NCBI GenBank assembly: GCA_021464525.1
Contig: JADRCO010001160.1
Coordinates: 1 to 21,880, forward strand
Direction: 5' to 3'
Source: Rhizophagus sp. LPA8_4_AMF
Taxonomy: Eukaryota; Glomeromycota; Glomeromycetes; Glomerales; Glomeraceae
DNA length: 21,880 bases
Shown: positions 21,750 through 21,880 of the stretch, piece after piece
Layout of the letters: every line of letters starts with the position of its first letter
Numbering within the stretch: position 1 is the stretch's first letter
Made by a program: the position numbers and the translations under genes
The notes under the pieces: model-generated
Told to the model about the DNA's origin: nothing
The model's database searches: none
What the model saw: the letters and a program-made list of their open reading frames with translations, nothing else

Positions 21750-21767
21750 ACGTATATTAGTATACGT
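21750..21767. repeat. 18-bp perfect hairpin next to the right-end repeats
   Basis: ACGTATA and TATACGT are perfect reverse complements separated by TTAG. The hairpin directly precedes the C-rich repeat cluster that runs off the window. Confidence 0.75.
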
Positions 21768-21880
21768 CGACCCCCTTTATAAGCATTATAAGCACACCTT
21801 TCATAAGAACAAACATATATTAATGCTATATAAAAAAACCCCTCTATAATCACAAGGTTTTTATAGTCACACCCCTTTGG
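21768..21880 (+). mobile_element. Subterminal-repeat-like sequence, possible transposon end (cut by window edge)
   Basis: Short related motifs recur: CCCCCTTTATAAGCAT, TATAAGCACACCTTT, CCCCTCTATAATCACAAGG and TTATAGTCACACCCCTTTGG. The shared core is TATA(A/G)(G/T)CAC with flanking C runs. The last motif matches the minus-strand segment near 3.1 kb. Repeated short motifs near an end are common in DNA transposons and their MITEs. No coding part is in the window. Confidence 0.4.

Overview
The window is AT-rich eukaryotic nuclear DNA. It holds nine protein genes, eight of them split by short introns (about 60-135 nt), plus long A/T-rich gaps. Gene content points to a fungus: a fungal-type Pep7/Vac1, an HSPA12-like Hsp70, a PNUTS-type phosphatase regulator and a CBS-domain regulator. 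The composition, small introns, HSPA12-like Hsp70 and retained minor-spliceosome component fit a Glomeromycota/Mucoromycota genome such as Rhizophagus. That placement is inference. No rRNA, tRNA or CRISPR was found.

Layout. 1-4604 is gene-poor. It carries a decayed 51-bp tandem repeat, T-rich low-complexity DNA, a 120-bp near-perfect hairpin, a 38-bp minisatellite and a probable transposon-end fragment. Then come YOP1/DP1 (+, 4605-5403, 4 exons) and a Pep7/Vac1/Rabenosyn-like endosomal tether (+, 5669-8121, 10 exons). Next are enolase (-, 8887-10584, 5 exons, one GC-AG intron), a small single-pass membrane protein (-, 11009-11392) and an HSPA12-like Hsp70 (+, 11875-13949, 6 exons). The second half has a U11-48K (SNRNP48) orthologue (-, 14081-15206, 6 exons) divergent from MIX23 (+, 15444-16111, 4 exons). 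A 920-residue PNUTS-like protein with an added N-terminal homeodomain follows (-, 16336-19098), divergent from a four-CBS AMPK-gamma/Sds23-like protein (+, 19628-20725, 2 exons). The right end (21750-21880) has a hairpin and subterminal-repeat-like DNA that resembles the fragment near 3.1 kb.

The genes are mostly unrelated housekeeping functions: ER shaping, endosomal traffic, glycolysis, chaperone, mitochondrial intermembrane space, minor splicing, transcription termination and energy or stress signalling. The most notable items are SNRNP48, which implies U12-type splicing in this fungus, and the homeodomain-PNUTS fusion, whose homeodomain has lost the near-invariant Asn51. SNRNP48 and MIX23 are broken into small exons and are only recognised after splicing by eye. 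All exon borders here were placed by reading frame, GT/GC-AG signals and remembered family conservation, not by transcript data.
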